This document shows, one piece after another, positions 37,048 through 47,633 of a stretch of DNA of 64,000 nt (the first letter of the stretch is position 1; each line of letters begins with the position of its first letter). Made by a program: the position numbers and the translations under genes. Source of the DNA: Proteus vulgaris (GTDB taxonomy: Bacteria > Pseudomonadota > Gammaproteobacteria > Enterobacterales > Enterobacteriaceae); the NCBI RefSeq assembly GCF_033708015.1, contig NZ_CP137920.1, positions 4,111,695 to 4,175,694 of the forward strand. Reading direction: 5' to 3'. Below the pieces are notes generated by a model. The model was not told where the DNA came from. It did no database searches and worked only from the letters and a program-made list of their open reading frames with translations.

Positions 37048-37968
37048 TCATTCGTTCGGGAACAGGAATGGATTAATGCTACTACGAGCAAAGCCTTCTT
37101 CTTCCATTTTTGCATCAAGAACAATAGAGGCTAAATCGTCAGCGACAGCATCCACATTGGCATCTTTTTCTTGATATAAAATTTTCAGATAGCTTCCACA
37201 ATCACCACAGCTTTCTGCTTTTACTGGGGCATTTTCGCTGTCTAAAGACCAGTAATTTAATTTACCCGTTAATTCACAGTTGGTGCATTTAATGCGTACA
37301 ACATGCCACTGTGTTTCACATAAATTACAGTGTAAATAACGTAAACCTTGTGTTGTGCCGATTTGTACCATGCTTGCCACAGGCATACTGTTACAAACTG
37401 GGCAAAATTGACGATTTTCACCGTATTCTGTCTTGGCTTTACCTGGAATATTTGCCGCTAATTGTGCCCAATAAAGAGACAATGCTGCCCAAATAAAGAC
37501 AGATTTATCTGCTGAGACTTTTGAATATTCATCATTAAGTAATGCTGTTGCCATCTCTTCTAATTCAGTTTCAGAAGCTTTAGAAAGATTTTCTAAAGTG
37601 ATAGTGGCACTTTCAGGCACAACGGGACGTAATTCAGCAATAATTGAAGCTAATAAAGCATGCCAATGTTTACTGCGTTTGAATGTTTTTCTATCTAAAG
37701 GCGCGGCACCGATTTGCTGTGTCATAAGTGGAGCAAGATCGATGATGAGTGGATTGTCATGAAGTGCTTTTTCTTGAGCCTTGACAATTTCTGCCGCAAA
37801 TTCAAGGTAGTCTGCAAAAGGATTATCTTTTGCTAGTGCTTGAAAACGTTCTGCACGACGTTGATAAAGGTTTTTCAGATTCGGGAATAATACGGGAGGA
37901 ATAAAACTAATCCCTTTTTCTGATGGTTCTTTACCTAATTGCTCTTTAGGAACGATGCGAATACTCAT
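37048..37968 (-). CDS. fdhE: Formate dehydrogenase accessory protein FdhE
   Basis: FdhE is a cytoplasmic iron-binding protein needed for activity of the respiratory formate dehydrogenases. The 306-residue protein carries the paired rubredoxin-like knuckles [23 protein letters not shown] and CGDCGSYLK. The N-terminus [10 protein letters not shown] and [13 protein letters not shown] match the family. It lies 207 bases downstream of fdoI behind a terminator and is followed closely by selA-selB, so it may head its own fdhE-selA-selB unit. Confidence 0.95.
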   Translation of the reverse strand: MSIRIVPKEQLGKEPSEKGISFIPPVLFPNLKNLYQRRAERFQALAKDNPFADYLEFAAEIVKAQEKALHDNPLIIDLAPLMTQQIGAAPLDRKTFKRSKHWHALLASIIAELRPVVPESATITLENLSKASETELEEMATALLNDEYSKVSADKSVFIWAALSLYWAQLAANIPGKAKTEYGENRQFCPVCNSMPVASMVQIGTTQGLRYLHCNLCETQWHVVRIKCTNCELTGKLNYWSLDSENAPVKAESCGDCGSYLKILYQEKDANVDAVADDLASIVLDAKMEEEGFARSSINPFLFPNE

Positions 37969-38121
37969 AACGTTCTATCTTCCTATTATCATAAATTTTA
38001 TAGTGAATACCCACAGGGTTTGGTTTCAGAATAAATCAAAAGCAAACATGAAGCCATGACAGTGGGTAATAATAGCGTGATTTTATTGTTTTTTACGTCT
38101 TAAAAACGGGCGTAAAGTGAA

Positions 38122-38153
38122 TAAAAAACGGAGGCTGATCAAGCCTCCGTTTG
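38122..38153 (-). terminator. Terminator of fdoGHI
   Basis: AAACGGAGGCT pairs with AGCCTCCGTTT around a short GATCA loop. On the minus strand it is followed by a T-rich tract. It lies 22 bases after the fdoI stop. Confidence 0.85.
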
Positions 38154-38175
38154 TTCAGAAATAGACTTTAGAGTA

Positions 38176-38832
38176 TTATTTCTCTGACTGCTTTTCGGCT
38201 TCTTTTTTCTCTTCTTCGAGAATTTCACGATACCAACGAGGGTGGTGCTTTTTAGCCCAGCCACGCGTTACCCAGCCTTCAATCATGCTACGAATTGACC
38301 CTTTCACCCAGAATGCCGCATAAGCGTGAACAAATACGGTGATTATCAGTAAAATTGCTGATAATGAGTGAACTAATAAGGCAATTCTAATCACTGGGAT
38401 CGAGAAATACTCGGCGAAATAAGGACGCCAAATGATAATGCCACTGACGGTCAGTAAGATTAGACTGATACTTAACATCCAGTAAATGCCTTTCTGACCT
38501 AAATTGTAGTGACCGATATCGCCAGCTTCTTCATTTTGTAGCACTTTATGAATATTTTTAGCCCAGACTAAGTCATCTTTATCGATAAAGTTATACTTCA
38601 AGTATCTGAAGAACATAAAGATAAAGAGAATTGCCATAGCACTACCCACAAATGGGTGTAACAGACGCGACAATTCTGGTGTTCCTAAAATATTCATGAA
38701 CCAGTTCAGAGATGGGAAGAAGAAACCCAATCCGCTGATTGCTGTGAACAGAAAGACAATCACAACAACCCAGTGGTTTATACGCTCTGATGCGGTATGG
38801 CGAAGAATTTTATCACCTTTCTTCTTCATCAT
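38176..38832 (-). CDS. fdoI: Formate dehydrogenase cytochrome b556 subunit
   Basis: The 218-residue di-haem membrane subunit that passes electrons from formate to menaquinone. Four hydrophobic helices are present with conserved histidines: [11 protein letters not shown] near the N-terminus, [16 protein letters not shown] and [10 protein letters not shown]. The C-terminal end is a charged Glu/Lys tail. It overlaps the fdoH stop by 4 bases, giving coupled translation. The match is to the aerobic FdoI/FdnI family; the Fdo assignment rests on similarity of FdoG and FdoH to the E. coli Fdo enzyme and on the linked fdhE and fdhD. Confidence 0.93.
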   Translation of the reverse strand: MMKKKGDKILRHTASERINHWVVVIVFLFTAISGLGFFFPSLNWFMNILGTPELSRLLHPFVGSAMAILFIFMFFRYLKYNFIDKDDLVWAKNIHKVLQNEEAGDIGHYNLGQKGIYWMLSISLILLTVSGIIIWRPYFAEYFSIPVIRIALLVHSLSAILLIITVFVHAYAAFWVKGSIRSMIEGWVTRGWAKKHHPRWYREILEEEKKEAEKQSEK

Positions 38833-39767
38833 TTCTGCTCCTCCTTCTTCACAGAGGTCTGTGTTTTAGAAGATGCTTCCATCTCTTTGAGTGCTTCTTC
38901 TTCATCTTCTTCAGTGGTACGGTTTGGACCGACACCTAAATAGTGGAAAATAGCACCTGCGAAGGTTGCGGCAAAACCAACAGCAGCCAAGGGTTTCCAA
39001 ATACCTTTCCAGAATTTAACGGTAGAGCTAATTTCTGGGTTTTCTGGTAAACCGTGGTACAGATTGGGTTTGTCAGCATGATGGAGAACATACATTACGT
39101 GTGTACCCCCCACACCTTGTGGATCGTAAAGACCTGCATTGTCGTAACCACGCGTTTGCAGTTCAGAAACACGCTCACTAGCAAGATTGATCATGGCTTC
39201 TTTCGAACCAAAATGAATCGCGCCTGTTGGGCAAGTTTTCACACAGGCAGGTTCTTGACCAACTTCTACACGGTCAACACATAACGTACATTTGTAAGCG
39301 CGGTTATCTTCTTCATTAATGCGAGGCACATTGAAAGGACAACCTGCGATACAATAACCACAACCAATACAGTGTTCTGATTGGAAATCAACAATACCGT
39401 TAGCGTATTGAATGATAGCACCTTCTGCTGGGCAGGCTTTTAAACAGCCAGGATCAGCACAGTGCATACAACCATCTTTACGAATTAACCATTCCAGTTT
39501 GCCGTTCTCTTCAACTTCAGAGAAACGCATCACTGTCCATGATTTTGCTGTTAGGTCAGTTGGGTTATCGTAAACGCCTACGTTAGTGCCAATTTTATCG
39601 CGAATATCATTCCATTCAGAACAAGCAACCTGACAGGCTTTACAGCCGATACAGGTTGTTACGTCGATAAGTTTTGCCACTTCTTCCTTGTAATCCCGCA
39701 CCTGAGGCGCGGGAGTGAGGGAATTGGTAGCAGAGCGACGAATAATGTCTTGGGATTGCAGTGACAT
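38829..39767 (-). CDS. fdoH: Formate dehydrogenase iron-sulfur (beta) subunit
   Basis: A 312-residue ferredoxin-like electron-transfer subunit with four [4Fe-4S] motifs: [38 protein letters not shown] and CTLCVDRV...CVKTCP. A single C-terminal membrane anchor ([23 protein letters not shown]) is followed by a Glu-rich tail longer than in E. coli (300). It sits in the periplasm with FdoG and bridges to FdoI. It lies 11 bases after fdoG. Confidence 0.96.
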   Translation of the reverse strand: MSLQSQDIIRRSATNSLTPAPQVRDYKEEVAKLIDVTTCIGCKACQVACSEWNDIRDKIGTNVGVYDNPTDLTAKSWTVMRFSEVEENGKLEWLIRKDGCMHCADPGCLKACPAEGAIIQYANGIVDFQSEHCIGCGYCIAGCPFNVPRINEEDNRAYKCTLCVDRVEVGQEPACVKTCPTGAIHFGSKEAMINLASERVSELQTRGYDNAGLYDPQGVGGTHVMYVLHHADKPNLYHGLPENPEISSTVKFWKGIWKPLAAVGFAATFAGAIFHYLGVGPNRTTEEDEEEALKEMEASSKTQTSVKKEEQK

Positions 39768-39778
39768 AATTTATCTCC

Positions 39779-42700
39779 TTACACCTTTTCCACATTAACA
39801 AGGAACGCTTTAAACTCAGGCGTTTGTGTATTCGCATCACCCACAAATGGCGTTAGCGTATTTGCAATAAAGCCTTTCACTGCAACACCTTCAAAGCCCC
39901 AGTGGATCGGAATACCAATGGTATCCACTTTGCGACCATCAACATCAAGAGTCCTGATACGTTTAGTGACTACCGCTTTCGCTTTGATATAACCACGTTT
40001 GGAGCTGACTTTAACGGTATCACCTTGAACAATGCCTTTTTCTGCGGCTAAACGCTCACCAATTTCAATAAATTGTTGTGGTTGAATAATCGCATTTAAG
40101 CGCGCGTGTTTAGTCCAGAAGTGGAAATGTTCTGTCAGACGATAAGTTGTACCGACATATGGGAAATCTTCTGCTTTACCCATATCATTCCAGTCATCTT
40201 TAAAAATACGCGCTGCTGGATTTGAAACAACATTTGGATGCAGCGGGTTAGTACCCAATGGTGTTTCAATTGGCTCATAGTGTTCAGGGAATGGACCTTC
40301 TGCCATCTTGTCGATAGCAAACAGACGTCCCATACCTTCTGGCTGCATAATAAATGGACCAACATCAGAACCTGGTGCAGCATTGCTATAGTCAGGTACA
40401 TCAATACCTGTCCATTTGCTACCATCCCATTCGATTAGCTTACGTTTAGGATCCCATGGTTGACCTTGTGGGTCTGCCGATGCGCGGTTATAAATAATGC
40501 GACGGTTAAGAGGCCATGCCCATGCCCAACCTAATGTATTACCTAATCCTGATGGATCGGAGTTATCACGGTTAGCCATTTGGTTGCCTTTCTCTGTCCA
40601 GCTACCTGCGAAGATCCAACAGCCACTTGCTGTTGTACCATCATCACGTAACTGAGCAAACGAGCTAAGCAGTTGACCTTTTTTCAGAATGATATTGCCA
40701 TCAGCGTCTTTTAAATCGACTAACGCTTTACCATTGCTTTCTTGTGCCACTTCTGCGGATGTTGGATTATCAGGATCAAAGTAATCCCAAGTCATATTCA
40801 ACACCTGCTCTGGCATCGCGCCGCCTTCTTCTTTATAGAGTTGGCGTAAACGATGGAAAATACCAGATAAAATCTCAGCATCAGGGATAGCAACACCTGG
40901 GGCATCACCGCCTTTCCAGTGCCACTGTAACCAGCGACCAGAGTTAACGATAGAGCCGTCTTCTTCTGCGAAACAGGTTGTTGGCAGACGGAAGACTTCT
41001 GTCTGGATATCTTCTGTTTTAACGTCGTTCTCTTCACCGTGGTTCTGCCAGAAACATGAAGTTTCAGTGTTTAGCGGATCCATAGTGATAAGGAATTTCA
41101 GTTTTGATAATGAACGAACAACTTTATTCTTATTCGGGAATGATGCCACTGGGTTAAAGCCTTGGCAGATATAGCCGTTGACTTCACCTTTATCCATCAT
41201 GTCGAAATATTGTAGAACGTCGTAAGGTTTGTCCCACTTAGGTAACAGTGAGAAGCCCCAATCATTATCACGTTGAGCATTATCACCATAAAATGTCTTC
41301 ATCATACTGACGAAGAATTTAGGATAATTGCCCCAGTAGTTAACTTGTCCCGGTACTGTCGCTTTTGGCGTATTCGCTGCTAAATAGGTTTCTAACGATG
41401 TTTGCTTTTCAGAAGGCAAAGTTAGGTAACCTGGTAAGCTTTGAGATAATAGACCGAGGTCAGTTAAGCCTTGAATATTGGAGTGACCACGTAGTGCGTT
41501 AACACCGCCACCAGCCATACCCATATTACCTAACAGTAATTGGATCATTGCCATGGTACGAATGTTTTGGGCACCAACGGTATGTTGAGTCCAGCCTAAT
41601 GCATACAGGAAAGATGCTGTTTTATCTTTCGCTGCTGTTTCAGCAATATATTCACAGACTTTTAGGAAATCGTCTTTTGGTGTACCACAAATCTGAGTAA
41701 CCACATCAGGCGTATAACGGCTAACGTGTTGTTTTAACAGATTCCAGACACAACGAGGATGTTGTAATGTGGTGTCGCGTTTTGCGAAACCATTTTCATC
41801 CATCTCGTAGTTCCAAGTGGTTTTATCGTATTTACGTTTTTCTGCATCATATCCGCTGAATAAACCATCATCAAAATGATAGTCTTCACGGACAATCAAG
41901 CTAGCATTGGTATAAGCCTCAACGTATTCTTTTTGATATTTCTTATTTTCGAGCAGATATAAGATAACGCCCGATAAGAACGCAATATCAGTACCAGAAC
42001 GGATAGGCGTATAGAAATCCGCAACAGCCGCAGTACGGGTGAAGCGAGGATCAATAACAATTAGCTTGGCGTTATTATGGATTTTAGCTTCCATTGCCCA
42101 GCGGAATCCCACAGGGTGTGCTTCTGCCGCATTACCGCCCATAACGACGATAAGATTGGCATTCTTCATATCAACCCAGTGGTTGGTCATCGCACCGCGA
42201 CCAAATGTTGGAGCAAGACTTGCTACCGTTGGTCCGTGTCAGACACGCGCTTGGTTATCGACAGCCAGCATCCCAAGAGCTCTTGAGAATTTCTGAGTTA
42301 AAAACCCAGTTTCATTGCTTGCTGCAGAGGCGCAAAGCATACCTGTTGTTAACCAACGGTTGACTTCTACACCTTCTTTATTGAATTTCTGGAAGTTGGC
42401 ATCGCGGTCTTTTTTGATTAAGCGCGCAATACGATCAAACGTTTCTTCCCATGTGAGTTTAACCCATTTATCCGAGCCGGGTGCACGGTATTCTGGGTGT
42501 TTTAAGCGACCTTCACTGTGAATGAAATCCACAAGACCAGCACCTTTAGGGCATAATGCACCGCGGTTTACTGGATGGTCTGAGTCACCTTCAATATGGA
42601 ATATTGTTTCTTTTGCGTTTTTCGCGCCATCGCCCAGACTATACATTAATAGTCCACAACCGACAGAACAGTACGTACAGGTATTGCGGGTTTCACGGGC

Positions 42701-42826
42701 TCTCAGTAATTTATACTGACGTGAGCCAGCTAGCGCAACTGCTGGTGCAAAACCGAGCGCCGCCGCTGTAGTACCTGCCATACCGCCAGCACAGATCTTA
42801 AAGAACTGTCTTCTGCTGACCTGCAT
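39779..42826 (-). CDS. fdoG: Formate dehydrogenase major subunit, selenoprotein
   Basis: The molybdopterin catalytic subunit oxidising formate in the periplasm. It reads through an in-frame TGA at 42239-42241 as selenocysteine at residue 196 (NQARV-Sec-HGPTVASLAP), the same position as in E. coli FdoG. Total length is 1015 residues. A twin-arginine signal (RRQFFK) precedes a CTYCSVGCG...CPKG iron-sulfur motif. The ATG at 42826 was chosen because homology starts at MQVSRRQF and it follows a GGAGAG ribosome site; the frame is open for six more codons upstream. selA, selB, fdhE and fdhD nearby complete the maturation set. The TGA does not mean a broken gene. Confidence 0.96.
42199..42241 (-). 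promoter_or_regulatory. SECIS element and Sec UGA codon of fdoG
   Basis: Directly 3' of the UGA on the minus strand, GACCAA pairs with TTGGTC about 30 bases on, and an inner AGCA/TGCT stem closes the loop AGTCT. This is the bacterial SECIS shape, including the GUCU-type apical loop that SelB recognises in E. coli fdhF/fdoG. It lies inside the coding sequence, as in all bacterial selenoprotein genes. Confidence 0.85.
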
Positions 42827-42902
42827 GGGGTCTCTCCTCATCATACATTGCTTTTACTGACTCTGATTTTCTTCACGAAAATGGAGCTGATTGTTTTTTT
42901 AT

Positions 42903-42940
42903 TCCTATTATCCTTAATAGGATCAGGTTCATTGCCTGAT
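42903..42940. promoter_or_regulatory. Tandem inverted repeats in the fdoG/fdhD divergent region
   Basis: TCCTATT-AATAGGA (42903-42922) and ATCAGG-CCTGAT (42922-42940) are two perfect dyads placed end to end, sharing one base, midway between divergent fdoG and fdhD. They could be operator sites or form hairpins in either leader. No known regulator site was identified. Confidence 0.5.
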
Positions 42941-43004
42941 AGGTAGTGTAAAATCGTTTTACCCGTATTGTTATTATGTATTAATAAAATTAGGAATTCA
43001 TCTT

Positions 43005-43835
43005 ATGGATGAAACAAAATCGACAAAATTGTTAACTAAACGTGTAATCATTGGCGTAGATCAAACAATTGTGCAACACAAAGGATCTCTCAACAGACAA
43101 GAAGATGATTATATTGCACTCGAAGTTCCTGTTGCATTAGTATACAACGGAATTTCTCACGTTGTTATGATGGCTAGCCCTAAAAATTTAGAGTTGTTTG
43201 CTGTCGGATTTTCTTTATCCGAAGGCATTATAGAATCTTCTAATGAAATTCGAAGTATCGAAATTGTGGAAAGTTGCCATGGGGGCATTGAAGTTCAAGT
43301 TGAATTATCAAGCCGACGCTTTATGGGGTTAAAAGAGCGCCGCCGCAATATGGCAGGGCGTACAGGCTGTGGTATTTGTGGAACTGAACAACTAGAAGAG
43401 ATTTTCCGACCTATTACACCGTTACCTTTTACACAAACGTTTTCACTGTCAAATCTTGATAAAGCCTTAGCGCAAATGACAACGGTTCAAGAAATCGGTG
43501 AGCTAACGGGGTGTACACATGCTGCGGTTTGGTTGTCACCAGAAGGTGAAATGCAAGGAGGATGCGAAGACGTTGGTCGTCATGTTGCGCTTGATAAACT
43601 TTTAGGTATGAAAGCACAAGAAAAATGGCATGAAGGCGCGGTATTAGTTTCAAGCCGAGCAAGCTATGAAATGGTACAAAAAGCGGCGATGTGTGGCACA
43701 GAAATTTTATTTGCTGTTTCTGCCGCAACCTCTTTAGCTGTTGAAGTTGCTAATAAATATAATGTTACGCTGGTGGGTTTTTGTCGTCGCGGAAGAGCAA
43801 CGATATTTACTCATCCACAACGACTGACAGACTAA
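43005..43835 (+). CDS. fdhD: Formate dehydrogenase sulfurtransferase FdhD
   Basis: FdhD carries sulfur from IscS to the molybdenum of formate dehydrogenases, which is required for activity. The 276-residue protein has the catalytic CGICG motif at residues 122-126 (Cys122, Cys125), followed by [12 protein letters not shown] and the late [12 protein letters not shown] tract. It is divergently transcribed from fdoG, as in E. coli. Its stop codon overlaps the stop of the convergent GNAT gene by 4 bases, with no terminator between them. Confidence 0.96.
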   Translation: MDETKSTKLLTKRVIIGVDQTIVQHKGSLNRQEDDYIALEVPVALVYNGISHVVMMASPKNLELFAVGFSLSEGIIESSNEIRSIEIVESCHGGIEVQVELSSRRFMGLKERRRNMAGRTGCGICGTEQLEEIFRPITPLPFTQTFSLSNLDKALAQMTTVQEIGELTGCTHAAVWLSPEGEMQGGCEDVGRHVALDKLLGMKAQEKWHEGAVLVSSRASYEMVQKAAMCGTEILFAVSAATSLAVEVANKYNVTLVGFCRRGRATIFTHPQRLTD

Positions 43836-44596
43836 TTAATATCGTGGAACATCCACAAGTTAGGCTCAAGATAAGTGCCAGATTGGTGTTGAATATCAAT
43901 ACTAACCGGTGCAAGCCCCATAGGAATGGCATAATCACCACTCGTGGGAAACCGTAAAGAAGTCCATTGTTCCCATGTTTCTTTTGGCGCTTCTATTTTC
44001 ATAGACTGTGGGGCTATTTTAATAATCGTCGCACCTAAACGCCAATGTGTGCGTATCCAAGGATCAAAGGGTTCATTGTTATCATTTTTCCACTGGCAAT
44101 ACTCTTCAAAAGAGTGCAGAGGATAGCGGTGCTTTAATGTCGGTCTAACAGGGACGACAACACCAAGATAACCTTGATCTTTAGCGTAAGCTTTTAGGGT
44201 TTTAATTAAACGTTGCGGAATTCCTTGGCCACGATAACGGCTATCAACGGTGACTGACAATGCTGAAATAAGTTGGCATGGGCACTGTTTTTCATCTGCT
44301 TGCATACCTAATTCAAATACACAATCCCAGCCATTATCAGGAAGTGCATTAAAACTGTTATGTTTCCAAGGGAAAGCGACAGCGTTTATCACACCAATGA
44401 CTTCTTCTTGATCATTTTCTTTTAATACGGCGAGAAATTGGTAATGAGAAAAAGGAGGTGCGTATAAGCGATCCCAATAGCTTTCATTAACAGAGGTTCC
44501 CATCATAAAAGCGGGCCAATGATCAGCAATCATTTTTTCTGCTTTTTCGAGTAAATCAGTACGAGACTGAAAACTCGTCATTACGATATTCTTCAT
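43832..44596 (-). CDS. GNAT family N-acetyltransferase
   Basis: A 254-residue cytoplasmic protein with a GNAT core. The acetyl-CoA loop is visible as [30 protein letters not shown] (key residues R-x-x-G-x-G), preceded by a beta-strand with acidic and hydrophobic residues and followed by [17 protein letters not shown]. Extra N- and C-terminal regions make it longer than a minimal GNAT. The substrate is unknown. It converges on fdhD with overlapping stops and lies 35 bases after the TupA-like gene on the same strand, so the two may be co-transcribed. Confidence 0.75.
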   Translation of the reverse strand: MKNIVMTSFQSRTDLLEKAEKMIADHWPAFMMGTSVNESYWDRLYAPPFSHYQFLAVLKENDQEEVIGVINAVAFPWKHNSFNALPDNGWDCVFELGMQADEKQCPCQLISALSVTVDSRYRGQGIPQRLIKTLKAYAKDQGYLGVVVPVRPTLKHRYPLHSFEEYCQWKNDNNEPFDPWIRTHWRLGATIIKIAPQSMKIEAPKETWEQWTSLRFPTSGDYAIPMGLAPVSIDIQHQSGTYLEPNLWMFHDIN

Positions 44597-44631
44597 AGTG
44601 AATTAATTTATTAGTAAACGTAGTAAGCGGA

Positions 44632-45495
44632 TTATGACCACAATGCCCCTAATTTGTAATCCCACTCTTTAGGTTTGATCGGGATACGCCCTGCATTTGG
44701 GGTAAAGGTGATTTCACTAAAGATAAGCTTGTTTTCAGACATTAAAAAGTCAACTCGGCAATAATTAAAGTCATTTGCCATTTTAGCGGCTAATTGCAAC
44801 ATATTTTCAAATTGAGTTGGTTTTTCAACAGGTTCTGGGGTATTGGGAGCTTCTAATGTAATGGGTTGTAACTGCCAAGTTGTGTCATATACATTTATAT
44901 ACTCATTCCCTTTGGTATCAGAAATATCAATTTCAGCGTAATGCGGCTGACCATTAAAGCAATGAAGACGACAAGTCGTTGGTATCATTGGATTGTGTGT
45001 ATCAAATAAATCAATATATTCTTCACAGATGATTTGAGCTTTGATGTTTTTATAATGCCATTCACGAGTGATGGGATAGAGATTACGTTTTAAATGAAAT
45101 TGAAGCTTTTTCTTTGCTTTTTCAAAATCAAAAGTGGATTTATCAAGGCATATAAGGGTACTACCACTATCGTGATTACATTTAAGTACAAAACGTGAAG
45201 GGAGCTGAGTGATATCGATTTCATCGGGATGAGAATAGGTATTAATGAGAGGCACCAGATAGTGCGGGCCAATTTTTTCTATCACATATTCTCTTACTTT
45301 GATTTTATCGGCTAAGCGCGTATAAATTGGATTTCGATCGAATAGCATACGAGCATTAATTTTTTCATTAAGTGATGTCGGTATTTTAAAGTTGGGCTGA
45401 TAACCTAAGTTACGAATAAACTTATTCTTTAAATACACACGATCAGGTAATGCGATAGTTCGAAATTGCTTGAAATAATATTCTATGATTTTCAT
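44632..45495 (-). CDS. TupA-like ATP-grasp protein
   Basis: A 287-residue cytoplasmic protein. It begins with the family layout LPDRVYLKNKFIRNLGYQPNF and SLNEKINARMLFDRNPIYTRLADK. The ATP-grasp core follows: LPSRFVLKCNHDSGS, with lysine and acidic residues, and near the end CRVDFLMSENKLIFSEITFTPNAG, where the paired acidic and Asn residues bind magnesium. TupA-like proteins ligate amino-acid or peptide units to surface polymers, for example teichuronopeptide, and often occur in capsule clusters. No glycosyltransferase lies beside it here, so it is an orphan copy. Its substrate is unknown. Confidence 0.78.
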   Translation of the reverse strand: MKIIEYYFKQFRTIALPDRVYLKNKFIRNLGYQPNFKIPTSLNEKINARMLFDRNPIYTRLADKIKVREYVIEKIGPHYLVPLINTYSHPDEIDITQLPSRFVLKCNHDSGSTLICLDKSTFDFEKAKKKLQFHLKRNLYPITREWHYKNIKAQIICEEYIDLFDTHNPMIPTTCRLHCFNGQPHYAEIDISDTKGNEYINVYDTTWQLQPITLEAPNTPEPVEKPTQFENMLQLAAKMANDFNYCRVDFLMSENKLIFSEITFTPNAGRIPIKPKEWDYKLGALWS

Positions 45496-45745
45496 AAACT
45501 AATGATTATTTAAAATAGATAAGTGAAATAAAAACCAACTTTTCTTTGAACAAAACCCCTATATAAAGAAATAATTAAATAGAAATTAAGAGAGTAATGT
45601 CAGTTATTGATATTCTTATATTTTTTATTTATATAAATTTAGAAGGTATTAACGGTGGTTAATAATTTAAGTGCATATTTTAATAAAAGAAAAAATGACG
45701 ACATTAAGAGAGCGTTAATAAAACGGAATATAGATTAAGAGTATA

Positions 45746-46282
45746 TTAATTCGATGACCATTTAGTTATATGAATTGGTTTATCCCAATTATTAAAGCGT
45801 AATCCTTTACCGGTTCTATTTCCGTTAGCATCTAATATCTCATAGTACTCTTCAACGATTTGGCTACGGCCACGTTGCCATTCATTGGCTGTTGCAAAAG
45901 GATCAATTAAATAGATATCACCGACAACAGTATATAACTCACCTAAATAGCGAATTTTCTTCGTACTACTATTTGAATAGTGAGAAAACATAATTTGGTA
46001 GGTTTTATAGTGTTCAGGTTGACCATAAGGACCATACTTCATGGCGATGTAACGAATACCTTGAGGATCAGAATGGCTAGCACCACCTGGAACAGGCATG
46101 TCTGGGGTGATATTAAAAAGAGTATATCGAGAGGTTGCGGCGGGTTGTCTTAATGCTTGTCGATAACTTTGTGTATCTAATCCTGAGGCTGTCCATGTTC
46201 TATCCACTAAGCCATCTCCTGCCAAACAGGAAACAGATAATCCTAATAATGAAAGAATTATAAATAGGGACTTAGTAGACAT
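45746..46282 (-). CDS. Secreted protein of unknown function
   Basis: A 178-residue protein with a clear N-terminal signal peptide (SLFIILSLLGLSVSCLAGDG). Cleavage is either after Ala-Gly-type residues near 21 or, less likely, as a lipoprotein at Cys19. The mature region is rich in Tyr, Asn and Trp and mostly beta-type, with no family I recognise. Its only nearby relatives in strand are the ATP-grasp and GNAT genes 250 bases on. It should be exported to the periplasm or outside. No function is offered. Confidence 0.6.
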   Translation of the reverse strand: MSTKSLFIILSLLGLSVSCLAGDGLVDRTWTASGLDTQSYRQALRQPAATSRYTLFNITPDMPVPGGASHSDPQGIRYIAMKYGPYGQPEHYKTYQIMFSHYSNSSTKKIRYLGELYTVVGDIYLIDPFATANEWQRGRSQIVEEYYEILDANGNRTGKGLRFNNWDKPIHITKWSSN

Positions 46283-46482
46283 AAATACTCCTTTATTGCC
46301 ATTATGATGCCAAAAAATAAGGTATTTATTCCGTGAAACAGAGGTGTAGAACCCTGTTATTTCTTGCTGTTATCCAATTTCATTCCGAAAGGTTATCAAA
46401 AATAGAGAATAAGTGATTATATTTTAATCAGAAAATACGTTTTTATATTGAGAAAGATATAAGGATTAGCAGGTGAAAACGT

Positions 46483-47460
46483 ATGAGTACATTTAAAACA
46501 TTACGTGTTGCGACTGTGCAGTTTCAACATAAAGCAAACAACAAAGTTTATAATTTATCAAAAATTCATCAATTTATAGATAATGCCATCAGTGAAAAAG
46601 TGAATGTATTAGTGTTTCCTGAAATGTGCATTACAGGGTATTGGCATGTTCCTAAATTGCCAGAACATGCAATCTATGCATTAAGTGAACGAGTCTCTAA
46701 CTGTGGTGACAGTGGATCTTTAGCGTTAATAAAACAAAAAGCGATAGCACATCAAATGGCGATAGGTGTCGGGCTTATTGAACGAGCCGAAGACAATACA
46801 CTCTATAATACATGGGTTGTTTGTATGCCTGATGGCTCTTTGCATAAACATCGGAAATTACATGCCTTCGAACATCCGATCATCAAAAGTGGTGAACAAT
46901 ACACCGTATTTGAAACGCCTTGGGGCGTTAAAATGGGAGTATTAATTTGCTGGGATAATAACTTGATAGAAAATGCACGTGCTAATGCGTTACTCGGCGC
47001 CGATATTTTACTCGCACCTCATCAAACGGGGGGGACAAATTCACGTAGTCCACAGAGTATGAAGCCTATTCCCATGGCGCTTTGGGAAAATCGACATCAT
47101 GATCCACAATCATTACAAGAGGCATTTCAAGGTGAGCATGGAAGAGGTTGGTTAATGCGTTGGTTACCAGCAAGAGCTCATGATAACGGTATGTTTGTAT
47201 TATTTAGTAATGGTGTCGGTCGTGATGAAGAAGAGATCCGCACAGGAAATGCCATGATCCTTGACCCTTATGGGCGCGTAATAAAAGAGAGCAAAGCGAT
47301 TAATGATGATATGGTGATTGCGGATCTTGACCTTACATTATTAGACAAATCAACAGGAAGACGCTGGATAACAGGGCGAAGGCCTGAACTTTATTCGATA
47401 TTAACGACAAAATTAGGAAATGAACAAGATCCTATTTCGGTTCGATTTGGTAAAGCGTAA
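46483..47460 (+). CDS. Nitrilase-family carbon-nitrogen hydrolase
   Basis: A 325-residue cytoplasmic amidase of the nitrilase superfamily. The catalytic triad is complete: Glu47 (VFPEMCITG), Lys125 (HRKLH) and Cys156 (VLICWDNN). The sequence around Lys and Cys resembles aliphatic amidases and carbamoylputrescine-type enzymes. The substrate cannot be fixed from the sequence. A LysR regulator lies immediately downstream in the same direction behind a terminator, so the regulator is a separate unit and may or may not control it. Confidence 0.85.
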   Translation: MSTFKTLRVATVQFQHKANNKVYNLSKIHQFIDNAISEKVNVLVFPEMCITGYWHVPKLPEHAIYALSERVSNCGDSGSLALIKQKAIAHQMAIGVGLIERAEDNTLYNTWVVCMPDGSLHKHRKLHAFEHPIIKSGEQYTVFETPWGVKMGVLICWDNNLIENARANALLGADILLAPHQTGGTNSRSPQSMKPIPMALWENRHHDPQSLQEAFQGEHGRGWLMRWLPARAHDNGMFVLFSNGVGRDEEEIRTGNAMILDPYGRVIKESKAINDDMVIADLDLTLLDKSTGRRWITGRRPELYSILTTKLGNEQDPISVRFGKA

Positions 47461-47467
47461 TTTAATA

Positions 47468-47499
47468 AAAAACAGCTTTCATTTTGTGAGCTGTTTTTG
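47468..47499 (+). terminator. Terminator of the nitrilase gene
   Basis: AAAAAACAGCT pairs with AGCTGTTTTT around a 10-base loop, and the descending arm runs straight into T residues. It lies 7 bases after the nitrilase stop. Confidence 0.85.
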
Positions 47500-47633
47500 T
47501 ATTAGCTAAAGAATAATCTCAATTTAATCTATTCTCTTTGCTTATCAATACATTGGTGTTAGTTGTTAATTTTATTTATTTATTTTATGTTAGAATAATA
47601 AAAGGAAAAATAAGATAGGATTAATGATTAATC

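Noticed and set aside
42190..42241. Interruption of fdoG by a TGA codon as evidence for a pseudogene
   Set aside because: The codon lies exactly at the selenocysteine position of E. coli FdoG, is followed by a SECIS-like hairpin, and both flanking parts match without a gap.
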